A DNA stretch of 64,000 nt, taken from NCBI RefSeq assembly GCF_004022485.1, contig NZ_CP034951.1:1364001-1428000 (forward strand), given 5' to 3'. Positions 26,754 to 35,476 of the stretch are shown in pieces. This DNA is from Aequorivita sp. H23M31. GTDB lineage: Bacteria > Bacteroidota > Bacteroidia > Flavobacteriales > Flavobacteriaceae. The translations under genes and the position numbers were made by a program. Under the pieces are notes generated by a model. The model saw only the letters and a program-made list of their open reading frames with translations. It was not told the origin of the DNA and searched no databases. The first letter of the stretch is position 1. Each line of letters starts with the position of its first letter.

Positions 26754-28370
26754 TTAGTCCTGATTGATTTCTAAAGCACAGCGGTATTGTTTCTTTTCTC
26801 CGACAAGGTCCTTTTTCTTATCGTAATCCTCGTTATAATAACCCCCACGATTTTCATCTCTCCTTAGAGATTGCTGAATAATCAAATGTGCCACATTTAC
26901 CATATTTCGAAGTTGACAAAGTGCGGTATTCAATTTATATTTTTGATATAACTTTTCTGTTTCAGAATATAGTTTTTCCAAATGAATTGAAGCCTCCATT
27001 AAATCAGAATTATTTCGCACAACTCCGGCGTATCTTCGCATTAATTGTTGTAAATCGCTAGTTTTCCCCTGAATAATTTCAAATTCACTTAGCATCACAG
27101 TTCCCTGGTCGTTCCACTTTTTAATAGACATAGCCGTTTGTGAAGGGAGGTTCTTACTGATGTAATTATAAATGCGATCGGCATAAACCAAGGCTTCCAA
27201 TAACGAATTGGATGCTAATCTATTAGCGCCATGTAAGCCCGTATGGGAACATTCGCCACAGGCAAAAAGATTTGTTAGCGATGTTTTTCCATCCATATCC
27301 ACAACTACCCCTCCACAAAGATAATGCGCAGCCGGAACTACCGGAATCCAATCTTTCTCCAAATCGATATCCTTCTTTAAACAGGTTTGGTAGATATTGG
27401 GGAAATGTAGCTTCAACTCCTCGATATCCAAATGTGTACAATCTAGAAATACGCAATCCTCACCCGATTCCCTCATCTCGGAATCTATTCCTCGGGAAAC
27501 AATATCCCGAGAAGCCAATTCCCCCCGATCATCGTATTTCAACATAAACCGCTCTCCTTTTTTGTTGCGAAGAAAAGCCCCAAAGCCACGGACCGCTTCA
27601 GAAATTAAGAATGAAGAACCATTTTTACCATCGAAAAGTGCTGTGGGATGAAACTGGATAAATTCCATATTTTCAATCCTTGCGGTCGCACGATATGCCA
27701 TTGCAATTCCATCTCCCGTGGCAACAGCGGGATTAGTGGTATGCCCATAAACTCTCCCCATTCCTCCCGAGGCCAATGTAGTACAATCCGCTTTTATGGC
27801 GAAAATGCTTCCTGAAATCTGGTCCATTACATAGGCTCCGTAACAAGAAAGTTGCTCCGTTTTAATTTCAGGAAAATGATGTTCGGTAATCAAATCCACT
27901 GCAAAATGATGCGCCAGCAGGTTTATATTGGGAAGTTCATCAGCCCGTTCCAAAAGGGTGCGCTCTATTTCATTTCCCGTGGTGTCCCTATGATGGATAA
28001 CCCGAAAATTTGAATGACCTCCTTCTCTGCCTAGACTAAGTTCCCCATTTTCATCAATATCAAATCTTGCGCCCCATTCCATTAATTCCTTTAAACGGAG
28101 CGGTCCTTCTTTAATAACCATTTCTACCACTTCAGTATCACATAAACCATCTCCAGCTCGAAGAGTATCGTCAATATGCTTCTGATAGGAATCTTCTTTA
28201 AAATTAAAGACGGCAGCCACACCGCCCTGGGCATATTTGGTGTTTGATTCCGATTTATTGGCCTTAGTGACAACGGTAATTTTTTTCTTGGGAAACCTTT
28301 CCGCAAGTTTTACCGCTAGCGTCAAACCTGCAGCTCCAGATCCTATTATCAGAAAATTGGTTTTCATCAT
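26754..28370 (-). CDS. nadB: L-aspartate oxidase
   Basis: 538 residues, standard length. FAD enzyme that oxidises aspartate to iminoaspartate, the substrate of NadA, in NAD synthesis. FAD motif IIGSGAAGLTLAVKLAE at residues 6-22, SNTKYAQGGVAAVF, HHRDTTGNEIE, FHPTALF, GAFLRNKKGERF, PAAHYLCGGVVVD and HGANRLASNSLLEAL are all present. The C-terminal helical domain follows. Its ATG shares one base with the nadA stop, so nadA-nadB are translationally coupled. Confidence 0.97.
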   Translation of the reverse strand: MMKTNFLIIGSGAAGLTLAVKLAERFPKKKITVVTKANKSESNTKYAQGGVAAVFNFKEDSYQKHIDDTLRAGDGLCDTEVVEMVIKEGPLRLKELMEWGARFDIDENGELSLGREGGHSNFRVIHHRDTTGNEIERTLLERADELPNINLLAHHFAVDLITEHHFPEIKTEQLSCYGAYVMDQISGSIFAIKADCTTLASGGMGRVYGHTTNPAVATGDGIAMAYRATARIENMEFIQFHPTALFDGKNGSSFLISEAVRGFGAFLRNKKGERFMLKYDDRGELASRDIVSRGIDSEMRESGEDCVFLDCTHLDIEELKLHFPNIYQTCLKKDIDLEKDWIPVVPAAHYLCGGVVVDMDGKTSLTNLFACGECSHTGLHGANRLASNSLLEALVYADRIYNYISKNLPSQTAMSIKKWNDQGTVMLSEFEIIQGKTSDLQQLMRRYAGVVRNNSDLMEASIHLEKLYSETEKLYQKYKLNTALCQLRNMVNVAHLIIQQSLRRDENRGGYYNEDYDKKKDLVGEKKQYRCALEINQD

Positions 28371-29350
28371 TATTTGGACAGTTCTAGCATTCGTTCAATG
28401 GGTACAATAGCTTTTTTTCGAACTTCTTCGGAAACATCAATAAAAGGAGTTTCATTGAGCAAGCAATCATAAAGTTTTTGAAGTGTATTCATCTTCATAA
28501 ATGCACATTCGCTACAGGCACAGGTATTATCCTCCTCCGCAGGAGCGGGAATCAATATCGCTTCCGGCACTTCTTGTTGCATTTTGTGTAAAATCCCGGC
28601 TTCGGTGGCCACTATAAATTTTTTGGATGGGTTCTTCTTTACATAATCAATCATTCCGGCGGTGGAACCAATATAAGCGGCCGTTTCCAAAATGTGTGCT
28701 TCAGATTCTGGGTGGGCAATTATTATTGAATCGGGATGCTCTTGATAAAGCTTTAAAAGTTTTTCTATTGAGAAAGCTTCGTGAACAATACAGGCGCCAT
28801 CCCAGAGCAGCATCTTCCTTCCTGTTTTCTTCTGGATGTATTTTCCTAGATTTTTATCCGGCGCAAAAATAATCGGAGCGTCCTTCGGAATGGAATTCAC
28901 GATTTTCTCCGCATTTGAAGATGTGCAAATAATGTCGCTCAGGGCCTTTACCTCCGCCGAGCAATTTACATACGTTATCACAGTATGATCTGGATGTTCT
29001 GCCACCAGTTTCCCAAATTTATCTGCTGGACAGGAATCGGCTAAGGAACAACCTGCCATCATATCCGGCAATAAAACTTTTTTATTCGGATTTAATATTT
29101 TGGCAGTTTCGGCCATAAAATGAACTCCTGCAAACACGATTATTTCCGCCTCCGTTTCCGCAGCCTTTTGCGAAAGTCCCAAACTGTCACCCACATAGTC
29201 GGCTACTTCCTGAATTTCCGGCACCTGATAATAATGCGCCAAAATAACTGCCTTTTTCTTCCTTTTTAGGATTGTTATCTTTTCAGAAAGGCTTATTTCT
29301 TGCTGAGTAGCTGAAATATCTTCTGTAAGAGTCGTTGTCATAATATTCAA
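28370..29350 (-). CDS. nadA: Quinolinate synthase
   Basis: 326 residues, 4Fe-4S enzyme that condenses iminoaspartate and dihydroxyacetone phosphate to quinolinate. Conserved blocks are LAHYYQVPEIQEVADYVGDS, FAGVHFMAETAKILNP, MAGCSLADSCP, TYVNCSAEVKA, WDGACIVHEAF, AHPESE and the C-terminal CACSECAFMKMNTL. Cluster cysteines in these blocks are intact. Start could be ATG 29350 or the in-frame ATG three codons later (MTTTL). It is the middle gene of small membrane protein-nadA-nadB. Confidence 0.97.
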   Translation of the reverse strand: MNIMTTTLTEDISATQQEISLSEKITILKRKKKAVILAHYYQVPEIQEVADYVGDSLGLSQKAAETEAEIIVFAGVHFMAETAKILNPNKKVLLPDMMAGCSLADSCPADKFGKLVAEHPDHTVITYVNCSAEVKALSDIICTSSNAEKIVNSIPKDAPIIFAPDKNLGKYIQKKTGRKMLLWDGACIVHEAFSIEKLLKLYQEHPDSIIIAHPESEAHILETAAYIGSTAGMIDYVKKNPSKKFIVATEAGILHKMQQEVPEAILIPAPAEEDNTCACSECAFMKMNTLQKLYDCLLNETPFIDVSEEVRKKAIVPIERMLELSK

Positions 29351-29416
29351 AAATTAATTAAAAGATTTTAAAATTCAATTCTGGAATAGTCATCAAAAAT
29401 GATAATATCCATAATC

Positions 29417-29578
29417 TCATCCTTTTTCAGTTGAGATCCTTTGCAACAGCAATTTGAATTTGGGCACTACTACCATTAAAAGGGAAATGAAAACTCCGAT
29501 TCCGAAAACGAAGAATGAAATAAAAGAAACAAGCAAAATTGCAATTACAATGAGGTAAGGCTTTGAATTAACGGGCAT
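29417..29578 (-). CDS. Small membrane protein, 53 residues, first gene before nadA
   Basis: The minus strand from the ATG at 29578 encodes a 53-residue protein ending at TGA 29417-29419. It starts MPVNSKPYLIVIAILLVSF, has a hydrophobic stretch from about residue 8 to 38 that can cross the membrane once or as a tight hairpin, and ends with a basic tail (PKFKLLLQRISTEKG). The positive tail suggests that end is cytoplasmic. It lies 66 bases upstream of nadA on the same strand. No family is recognised, and such a short hydrophobic frame could arise by chance, so confidence is moderate. Confidence 0.45.
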   Translation of the reverse strand: MPVNSKPYLIVIAILLVSFISFFVFGIGVFISLLMVVVPKFKLLLQRISTEKG

Positions 29579-29677
29579 TAAGAAAAAGATTAATTGCAGC
29601 TAAAAATACGCTACCGCCTCAACATGAAATATGATATAAGTCATATTTAAGTCTTTTTTGTCTTAATTAGCTGTTCT

Positions 29678-29720
29678 TTCCTGTCAGCAAATTATGAGTT
29701 AAAAAATTTGCTCACAGGAA
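29678..29720. repeat. 16-bp inverted repeat with 11-base loop
   Basis: TTCCTGTCAGCAAATT (29678-29693) pairs with AATTTGCTCACAGGAA (29705-29720) with a single mismatch. It lies in the divergent region between the nadA operon and dinB, where terminators are not expected, so it may be an operator or an RNA stem in a leader. The rest of 29579-30043 is AT-rich and holds the two palindromes listed separately. Confidence 0.7.
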
Positions 29721-29736
29721 ATAATTATTAATAATA

Positions 29737-29751
29737 TTGGAACATTTCCAA
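29737..29751. promoter_or_regulatory. Candidate operator, TTGGAA-CAT-TTCCAA
   Basis: Perfect inverted repeat of TTGGAA with a 3-bp spacer. An identical arrangement (different spacer bases) is at 29957-29971. Both lie upstream of dinB. Role as a damage-response operator is inferred from position only. Confidence 0.45.
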
Positions 29752-29956
29752 GTTTCGATTAAAATAGGTATAATTAAGAAAAGATAAGAAAGAAATATCT
29801 AAAGTGAAAAGATGTTTATTCCTTCAAAAAGGATATTCTATACTCTATCCTAAGTATTGATTTGTAGAGCTATATGAGAATTATCTTATATTTATCCATT
29901 TTATGTTCCAAAAATAAATATTGGGAATTAAAGCATTTCCAAATTTTTCGACACAC

Positions 29957-29971
29957 TTGGAATATTTCCAA
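29957..29971. promoter_or_regulatory. Candidate operator, TTGGAA-TAT-TTCCAA
   Basis: Second copy of the same palindrome, centred 80 bp before the dinB start codon. A related half-site (GCATTTCCAA) is just upstream, at about 29933-29942. The position suits repression of dinB transcription. Confidence 0.5.
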
Positions 29972-30043
29972 AATTCTTTCGCAATCTCTTTTTTTTGTGA
30001 ATAGATTCTATTTAATTTGTAGAGAAATTAAAGCCGAATTTCA

Positions 30044-31261
30044 ATGAACGATAACCGAAATATAGTGCACATGGACCTAGATACATTTTTTGTATCCTGT
30101 GAGCGATTATTGGATAGCCAACTCATAGGCAAACCCGTCCTTATTGGTGGCACCAGCGATCGCGGCGTAGTAGCTTCCTGCAGTTATGAAGCGCGTAAAT
30201 TCGGTATCCACTCGGCCATGCCCATGAAAATGGCCCGACAGTTATGTCCGGAAGCAATCGTAGTCCGCGGAGATGCGGGAACTTATAGTAAGTTTTCTGA
30301 AGCGGTCACAGACGTTATCAAAGAAAGTGTTCCGCTATATGAAAAATCTTCGGTAGATGAATTCTATATTGATCTTACCGGGATGGATAAGTTTTTCGGC
30401 TGCCAAAAACTAGCTTCGGAATTGCGGCAACGCATTATGAAAGAAACGGGACTTCCAATTTCTTTTGGTCTCTCCGTCAATAAAACAGTTTCCAAAATAG
30501 CCACGGGTGAGGCAAAACCCAACAATCAGCTATTCATCAATAAAGGCACGGAAAAACCATTTCTTTCTCCCTTGCCGGTAAACAAAATCCCAATGGTGGG
30601 AGAAGCGACCTATCGCACCTTTTGTGATTTGGGAATAAAGCAGATAAAGACCGTCCAGGAGATGCCGATGGAAATGATGTCCAAGGTCTTTGGAAAAAAC
30701 GGACAGACCATCTGGCAAAAGGCTAATGGCATAGACCCTACGCCCGTAGTACAATACACCGAACGCAAATCTATTTCTACCGAACGTTCCTTCGATCGGG
30801 ATACCACCGATGTAAAAAAACTAGAAGGTATCATTCTGGCGATGGCTGAGAATTTAGTGTTCCAATTACGCCGTGGCAATAAACTAACAGCCTGCGTTTC
30901 TTTTAAAATACGATATTCAGATTTCCAGACTTATAGCATGCAGCGAAGAATTCCTTATAGTTCGGCGGACCATAAAATTATTCCGGTGATTATGGAGCTA
31001 TACAAAAAACTTTATCAAAGACGCTTATTGGTGCGGATGGTTGGTGTAAAATTCAGTCATTTAGTGGAAGGTGGCTATCAGATCGACCTGTTTGACGACA
31101 ATGAAAAAGTTGTAAATCTATATCACGCAATGGATAAAATGCGCGAACGCTATGGCGATCGTGCCGTAATGCGAGCAGCAGGAATGGAGGCCAAAAGCAT
31201 CAGCCGCTGGAATCCCTTTTCAGGAGAACCGCCACCGCTGTTGCCGAATAGAAGAAGGTGA
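30044..31261 (+). CDS. dinB: DNA polymerase IV (Y-family translesion polymerase)
   Basis: 405 residues. Catalytic carboxylates lie in VHMDLDTFFVSCERLL (residues 8-23) and in SSVDEFYIDLTGMD (about 103-116), the two metal-binding blocks of Y-family polymerases. ASCSYEARKFGIHSAMPM and GLSVNKTVSKIATGEAKP are also typical. A QIDLF motif near residue 350 fits the beta-clamp-binding consensus. It would replicate past DNA lesions. Transcribed alone on the plus strand, divergent from the nadA operon, behind two TTGGAA-N3-TTCCAA palindromes. Confidence 0.96.
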   Translation: MNDNRNIVHMDLDTFFVSCERLLDSQLIGKPVLIGGTSDRGVVASCSYEARKFGIHSAMPMKMARQLCPEAIVVRGDAGTYSKFSEAVTDVIKESVPLYEKSSVDEFYIDLTGMDKFFGCQKLASELRQRIMKETGLPISFGLSVNKTVSKIATGEAKPNNQLFINKGTEKPFLSPLPVNKIPMVGEATYRTFCDLGIKQIKTVQEMPMEMMSKVFGKNGQTIWQKANGIDPTPVVQYTERKSISTERSFDRDTTDVKKLEGIILAMAENLVFQLRRGNKLTACVSFKIRYSDFQTYSMQRRIPYSSADHKIIPVIMELYKKLYQRRLLVRMVGVKFSHLVEGGYQIDLFDDNEKVVNLYHAMDKMRERYGDRAVMRAAGMEAKSISRWNPFSGEPPPLLPNRRR

Positions 31262-31490
31262 TCAGTGGTCTCCACCTTCGTTGAAAAAGCTACGGCATAC
31301 AAGAGTTATCGGTGGTCGGTTAACGTAGCAGTTGGCAATTGCATTGGCAGTAATTTCGAATTGTCCACTCACCTATCCCCTCACCCCTCTCAAACTCATA
31401 ACTCATAAATCATAACTCTGAACTCATAACCCGCCCATACACCAGAAAATCAAATTTTGGAAACCATAAGCGAATTGTGGTACATACCAT

Positions 31491-31498
31491 TATCTTTG
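31491..31498 (+). promoter_or_regulatory. Candidate -7 promoter element TATCTTTG for sdaA
   Basis: TATCTTTG fits the Bacteroidota TAnnTTTG consensus exactly and lies 20 bases before the sdaA ATG, giving a short leader. No well-spaced -33 TTTG box was found. The preceding 31262-31480 holds repeated AACTCATAACTCATAA words and no gene. Confidence 0.45.
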
Positions 31499-31518
31499 TG
31501 GGTTAAAAGAAAAATTAA

Positions 31519-32943
31519 ATGGAAAGCATCAGTGTTTTTGATATGTTATCAATTGGAGTAGGACCTTCAAGCTCGCATACGCTGGGACCTTGGCGCGCTG
31601 CTTTGCGATGGATAGATGAATTGAAGGAAAAAAGACAATTTGATAAAGTCGTGGAAGTCTCCGTAGATCTTTACGGCTCCCTGTCGCTTACCGGTAAAGG
31701 TCACGCTACGGATATTGCGGTAATGCTCGGCCTATCGGGTTTTGATCCCGTAACTTTTCCTATTGAAGATATTGAAAAGGAGGTAGAATTAATTTCTTTT
31801 AAAAATAAATTGAATCTAAACAGCGAGCGCGAAGTTGTCTTTTTCCCAAAGGAAAATATAATCTTCAACAGAAAGTTCCTTGAATTCCACCCCAACGGGA
31901 TGACCTTTCACGCCACATTGGTAAACGGTTCAATTGAATCATCTTCTTTTTATTCAATAGGCGGTGGTTTTGTTGTAAAAGAAGAGCGCAAAATGGAAAA
32001 GATAAAAATGGAGAAATTCTCCCATTTTCCATTTCCTATAGAAAAAGCCACTGAATTGTTGGCATATTGCAAAAGCGAAAAAAAGAATATTTGGGAAATT
32101 GTTCTTGAAAACGAAAAATCGCTCCGTAGTGAGACTGAAATCAACCAAGGTTTAAAAGAAATCTGGAATGTGATGCTCGATTCTATGTACGTTGGCTGCC
32201 ACACCGAAGGAATACTCCCTGGAGGGCTCAACGTGACACGAAGAGCCTATGATATGAACAAAAACTTGATTGGTGACTCCAAATACAATAATGCAGAGGA
32301 ATGGATTAAAGAAATTCGAGGGACTGAAGTCAAATTCCGCCAGATATTGAAGTGGGTTTCCTGTTTTGCACTTGCCGTAAACGAAGTGAATGCCTCCTTG
32401 GGCAGAGTAGTGACCGCACCTACAAATGGCAGTGCTGGCGTTATTCCGGCGGTAATTATGTATTATTTGGTGATCGAAAACCACGATGCCGATTTTGAGG
32501 ATATCCGCAAATTTTTACTTACCTCGGGCGAAATTGGAAGTATTTTCAAAAAAGGGGCAACCATCTCCGCTGCTATGGGGGGATGCCAAGCAGAAATAGG
32601 AGTTTCTTCTTCGATGGCTGCCGGGGCCTTATGCGAATTGATGGGCGGAACGCCGGAGCAATGCCTGATGGCCAGCGAAATTGCAATGGAACATCACCTT
32701 GGACTTACCTGCGATCCAATTGCAGGCTTGGTTCAAATTCCGTGTATTGAACGAAATGCAATGGGAGCAATAAAAGCTATCAACGCTTGTGAAATGGCCT
32801 TAAATGGCGACCCCAGCAAGGCAAAAATACCTTTGGATGTAGTAGTGGCTACTATGTGGGAAACCGCAAAAGATATGACCTCAAAATACAAAGAAACCAG
32901 TGAAGGGGGATTGGCTGTGCAAGTAAATATCAGTGACTGTTAA
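31519..32943 (+). CDS. sdaA: L-serine ammonia-lyase, iron-sulfur type, single chain
   Basis: 474 residues. It deaminates L-serine to pyruvate and ammonia. The beta domain begins FDMLSIGVGPSSSHTLGPWR, and the alpha domain has APTNGSAGVIPAVIMYY. The 4Fe-4S ligands are in MGGCQAEIGVSSS, GLTCDPIAGLVQIP and PCIERNAMGA. The two domains are fused in one chain, as in the enterobacterial form. A lysine-rich stretch near residues 153-170 (EERKMEKIKMEKF) looks like a local insertion in the linker. Monocistronic, with a TATCTTTG element just upstream. Confidence 0.95.
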   Translation: MESISVFDMLSIGVGPSSSHTLGPWRAALRWIDELKEKRQFDKVVEVSVDLYGSLSLTGKGHATDIAVMLGLSGFDPVTFPIEDIEKEVELISFKNKLNLNSEREVVFFPKENIIFNRKFLEFHPNGMTFHATLVNGSIESSSFYSIGGGFVVKEERKMEKIKMEKFSHFPFPIEKATELLAYCKSEKKNIWEIVLENEKSLRSETEINQGLKEIWNVMLDSMYVGCHTEGILPGGLNVTRRAYDMNKNLIGDSKYNNAEEWIKEIRGTEVKFRQILKWVSCFALAVNEVNASLGRVVTAPTNGSAGVIPAVIMYYLVIENHDADFEDIRKFLLTSGEIGSIFKKGATISAAMGGCQAEIGVSSSMAAGALCELMGGTPEQCLMASEIAMEHHLGLTCDPIAGLVQIPCIERNAMGAIKAINACEMALNGDPSKAKIPLDVVVATMWETAKDMTSKYKETSEGGLAVQVNISDC

Positions 32944-33121
32944 TTTCAAAATCCATTGAACAGATAGAATAATCTATTCTCGAAAAAGTTTTCCAATTTG
33001 AATTTTTTCCGTTGAAATATTCCGTTGAAGAAAGATTGCAGGTTGACGGTTTCAAATTACAAAAATTGAATGTCGTACGATCCAAAATTAGTATTTTTAC
33101 AAATCATTTTAAGATTAAAAT

Positions 33122-33940
33122 ATGTCCGTAGCCAAAAAAGAATACAAGCGAATAACCACCAAAACTTTGGTGGATATGAAAAAGAAAGGTGAAAAGATTT
33201 CCATGCTCACCGCATACGATTTTACCATGGCAAAGATCGTGGATAGTGCAGGTATCGATGTTATTTTGGTAGGGGATTCTGCGAGTAACGTTATGGCTGG
33301 ACATGAGACCACTCTTCCAATAACCCTCGACCAAATGATCTATCACGCCGCTTCGGTTGTTCGTGCTATTGAAAGAAGTTTGGTCGTTGTAGATCTTCCC
33401 TTCGGAAGTTACCAAAGCGACCCAAAAGAAGCTCTCCGGTCCGCAATCCGGATTATGAAAGAAAGTGGTGGCCACGCCGTTAAACTTGAAGGTGGTAAGG
33501 AAATAAAAGAATCTATAAAACGTATTTTGAACGCAGGTATTCCCGTAATGGGCCATTTGGGATTAACTCCCCAATCCATTTATAAATTCGGGACTTACAC
33601 CGTTCGCGCGAAGGAAGAAGAAGAAGCTGAAAAATTGATTGAGGACGCGCTTTTGCTAGAAAGAGCAGGTTGTTTTGCCTTGGTTTTGGAAAAAGTCCCA
33701 GCCAAACTTGCAAAAGAAGTGGCCGAAAAAATAAGTATTCCCGTTATTGGAATTGGCGCAGGACACGGCGTTGATGGCCAGGTATTGGTTACCCACGATA
33801 TGATAGGAATGACCCACGAATTTAACCCACGTTTTCTTCGAAGATATTTGGATTTATATACCGAAATGAAAAATGCTTTTAGCCAATACAGCACAGACGT
33901 AAAAAGTGGGGATTTCCCGAATGATAGTGAACAGTATTAG
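33122..33940 (+). CDS. panB: 3-methyl-2-oxobutanoate hydroxymethyltransferase
   Basis: 272 residues, standard length. First step of pantothenate synthesis: ketopantoate from alpha-ketoisovalerate and methylene-tetrahydrofolate. [71 protein letters not shown] and [17 protein letters not shown] are all family blocks with the metal-binding Asp and Glu residues. It precedes the RluA-family gene with the same orientation, an order common in flavobacteria. Confidence 0.97.
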   Translation: MSVAKKEYKRITTKTLVDMKKKGEKISMLTAYDFTMAKIVDSAGIDVILVGDSASNVMAGHETTLPITLDQMIYHAASVVRAIERSLVVVDLPFGSYQSDPKEALRSAIRIMKESGGHAVKLEGGKEIKESIKRILNAGIPVMGHLGLTPQSIYKFGTYTVRAKEEEEAEKLIEDALLLERAGCFALVLEKVPAKLAKEVAEKISIPVIGIGAGHGVDGQVLVTHDMIGMTHEFNPRFLRRYLDLYTEMKNAFSQYSTDVKSGDFPNDSEQY

Positions 33941-34184
33941 GCCCCGATTCCTTTTGAAAGCTTAAAAGTTTGTCAGCATCCTTCAATAATCCGAATGCTT
34001 TCAAAAAACTCAGCCACCTTAAATAAACTTTATATTAACAAATCTTCGGTGAGTAAGGGATTTTATGGCGACAAGAGTTTATTAAAAAAATAGAATTAGT
34101 AACCCATAAAATAGTATTGCAGTCCAAACTGTAAACACCCATAGCACTAAGGATAATCTTCAAGTTATATATGAAGACAATCAT

Positions 34185-34823
34185 TTGATTGTAATAAACA
34201 AGCGGCCGGGCGATATTGTCCAAGGAGATAAAACGGGAGATCTACCCCTTTCTGAAGTTGTAAAGGAATACATCGCAGAAAAATATAATAAGCCGGGAGC
34301 TGTTTTTCTGGGTGTGGTACATAGGCTAGATCGTCCTACAAGCGGTTTAGTGGTTTTTGCAAGAACCTCTAAGGCGTTAACCCGACTAAATAAAATGTTC
34401 TCTGAAAGAGAAACAGAAAAGATGTATTGGGCATTGGTAAAAAACGCCCCCACGACGCCAGAAGACACATTGATCCATTATCTTAAAAGAAATCCGAAAC
34501 AAAATAAATCCTACGCCCACATAAAAGAAGTACCGGAAAGTAAAAAAGCAATCCTTCACTTTAAAATTCTCAAAAACCTAAACAATTATTCGTTATTAGA
34601 AATCGTCCTCGAAACTGGCCGACACCATCAAATAAGATCGCAACTTTCTGCGATTAATAGTCCCATAAAAGGCGATTTAAAGTATGGTTTTGACAGGAGC
34701 AATCCGGATGGGAGCATTCATTTACATGCAAAAAGATTGAAGCTGATCCATCCTGTCTTAAAGGAGGAAATGGTTTTTGAAGCTCCTTTGCCAAATGATC
34801 CACTTTGGAACGTTTGCTACTAA
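34185..34823 (+). CDS. RluA-family pseudouridine synthase; start codon uncertain
   Basis: At least 212 residues from the TTG at 34185. It isomerises uridine to pseudouridine in RNA. The catalytic aspartate is in VVHRLDRPTSGLVVFARTS (HRLDxxTSG), and ETGRHHQIRSQLSAI is the second conserved block. The RluA pattern LQVIYEDNHLIVINK starts at about 34158, upstream of the TTG, and the frame stays open back to 34110 with no ATG, GTG or TTG. An ATT at 34116 is the only near-start codon that would include the whole conserved N-terminus. Either a non-standard start or an upstream indel is likely. Its stop overlaps the convergent response-regulator stop. Confidence 0.88.
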   Translation: MIVINKRPGDIVQGDKTGDLPLSEVVKEYIAEKYNKPGAVFLGVVHRLDRPTSGLVVFARTSKALTRLNKMFSERETEKMYWALVKNAPTTPEDTLIHYLKRNPKQNKSYAHIKEVPESKKAILHFKILKNLNNYSLLEIVLETGRHHQIRSQLSAINSPIKGDLKYGFDRSNPDGSIHLHAKRLKLIHPVLKEEMVFEAPLPNDPLWNVCY

Positions 34824-35476
34824 AGTTTTATAATATTGTTCTTTAGGGCGAAGATCACCAGCCCTACCCTATTCTTTATTTCCAACCGATTGAAGAGCTC
34901 CTGCCTATAACCGTCTATTGTTTTTGGACTAAGTTGCATCACATCTGCAATTTCCTTGTAGGTCATCTCGGAAGAAGCCAATTTAAGAAAGATGAGCTCA
35001 TTCTTTTTGAAGGTAAGCTCCTTTTTCCCTTTGGGCTCAACTAAAGAATTTAGCAGCGCATCTGAAACCTTTTCGGAATGGAAATATCCTTTTTCAATTA
35101 CCTCATTCAACGCGACGTGAAGGTATTCTGGCTCAATATCTTTTAATAAATATCCTTTTGCTCCAAGTCGAAGCATTTTCAAAATATTCATTTCGTCATC
35201 ATCCATGGTAAGCGCAAGGAATTTTATTTGTGGATGGTTTTGCGATAGCCATTCTGCCGTTTCAAAGCCGTTCATCACCGGCATATTGATGTCAATAAGA
35301 ATAACGTCCGGGACATTATCATCTTCCGCGAGTTTCTTTTGGAGTTCCAAACCATTTCTGAGATGAAAAATGGTGACAAAATTCGGAAACGAATTAATTA
35401 ATTTTTCTAGCGATCCAGCAAAAAGGGCATGGTCGTCAACTATTGCAATTTTATATTTCGATGATTCATCTCGCAT
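34820..35476 (-). CDS. Response regulator, NarL/FixJ (LuxR-type HTH) family
   Basis: 218 residues. Receiver domain 8-125: acidic pair D14/D15, phospho-acceptor D62 in ILIDINMPVMNGFE, T90 and K112. C-terminal LuxR-type helix-turn-helix from about 150 to 210 (LASSEMTYKEIADVMQLSPK). It would bind DNA when phosphorylated by the histidine kinase encoded immediately upstream, whose stop it overlaps by 11 bases. It is the last gene of a four-gene minus-strand operon. Targets are unknown. Confidence 0.94.
   Translation of the reverse strand: MRDESSKYKIAIVDDHALFAGSLEKLINSFPNFVTIFHLRNGLELQKKLAEDDNVPDVILIDINMPVMNGFETAEWLSQNHPQIKFLALTMDDDEMNILKMLRLGAKGYLLKDIEPEYLHVALNEVIEKGYFHSEKVSDALLNSLVEPKGKKELTFKKNELIFLKLASSEMTYKEIADVMQLSPKTIDGYRQELFNRLEIKNRVGLVIFALKNNIIKL

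Noticed and set aside
28370..29350. Plus-strand open frames opposite nadA/nadB
   Set aside because: They are antisense shadows without starts or codon patterns of real genes.
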